A stretch of DNA of 6,212 nucleotides from Candidatus Cloacimonadota bacterium (GTDB lineage: Bacteria > Cloacimonadota > Cloacimonadia > Cloacimonadales > TCS61): assembly GCA_016931665.1 (NCBI GenBank), contig JAFGEH010000155.1, forward strand, positions 1 to 6,212, read 5' to 3'. The notes under the pieces were generated by a model. It did no database searches and was not told the DNA's origin. It saw nothing but the letters and a program-made list of their open reading frames with translations. The position numbers were made by a program, and so were the translations under genes. This document shows, one piece after another, positions 6,177 to 6,212 of the stretch (positions are counted from its first letter, which is position 1; every line of letters begins with the position of its first letter).

Positions 6177-6209
6177 GCCGGTTATCCCGGCGATATGCTT
6201 GTGGGCATA
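6177..6209. repeat. Two adjacent small inverted repeats upstream of the DUF4342-type gene
   Basis: GCCGG (6177-6181) and CCGGC (6187-6191) flank a 5-nt loop, and TATGC (6194-6198) and GCATA (6205-6209) flank a 6-nt loop. They lie in the leader of the minus-strand gene, 20 to 52 bp before its start codon. They could be a leader RNA structure, an operator, or the terminator of a gene outside the window, although no T-tract follows within view. No clear promoter hexamers were found in this short stretch. Confidence 0.3.
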
Positions 6210-6212
6210 ATC

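Noticed and set aside
1..6212. A defence, mobile or otherwise novel multi-gene system
   Set aside because: No transposase, integrase, nuclease, toxin-antitoxin, repeat array or retron-like element is visible. Five of six genes are standard housekeeping families.

Overview
The window is an ordinary stretch of bacterial chromosome with six protein-coding genes, tightly packed and of moderate G+C by eye. Five match well-known families and one matches a family of unknown function. I found no rRNA, tRNA, CRISPR array, insertion sequence, integrase or phage gene, and no new multi-gene system. Shine-Dalgarno sequences are clear in front of three genes, which argues against a typical Bacteroidota member. 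A lipid phosphatase with a signal-like N-terminus hints at a Gram-negative-type or related anaerobic lineage. Sequence reading alone cannot give the phylum.

Layout: (1) 1-696 (+) is the C-terminal two thirds of an ornithine carbamoyltransferase, cut by the left window edge. (2) 737-1483 (+) is a PAP2-family membrane phosphatase 40 bp downstream on the same strand. (3) 1493-3034 (-) is a stand-alone AMP-forming ligase resembling the acyl-ACP synthetase half of Aas; it converges on the PAP2 gene with only 9 bp between stop codons. (4) 3035-3228 is the only sizeable intergenic region, an AT-rich divergent promoter region. (5) 3229-4002 (+) is an inositol-monophosphatase (SuhB-like) gene. Its stop overlaps the start of (6), 3995-5893 (+), an Uup-type ABC-F ATPase. 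(7) 5894-6157 (-) is a small one-TM DUF4342-type protein whose stop codon directly abuts that of the ABC-F gene. (8) 6158-6212 is non-coding as far as visible, with two small inverted repeats.

Functionally the genes are a mixed housekeeping set: arginine metabolism, lipid dephosphorylation, fatty-acid activation, and a possibly co-translated pair, SuhB-like phosphatase plus ABC-F, in which both families have links to ribosomes or RNA in other bacteria. The PAP2 phosphatase and the Aas-type ligase both act on lipid intermediates but lie on opposite strands, so a joint role is only a suggestion. The points most worth a second look are the very tight gene junctions (zero and 9 bp between convergent stops, and an 8-bp overlap), the altered second motif of the PAP2 protein, and the DUF4342 gene.
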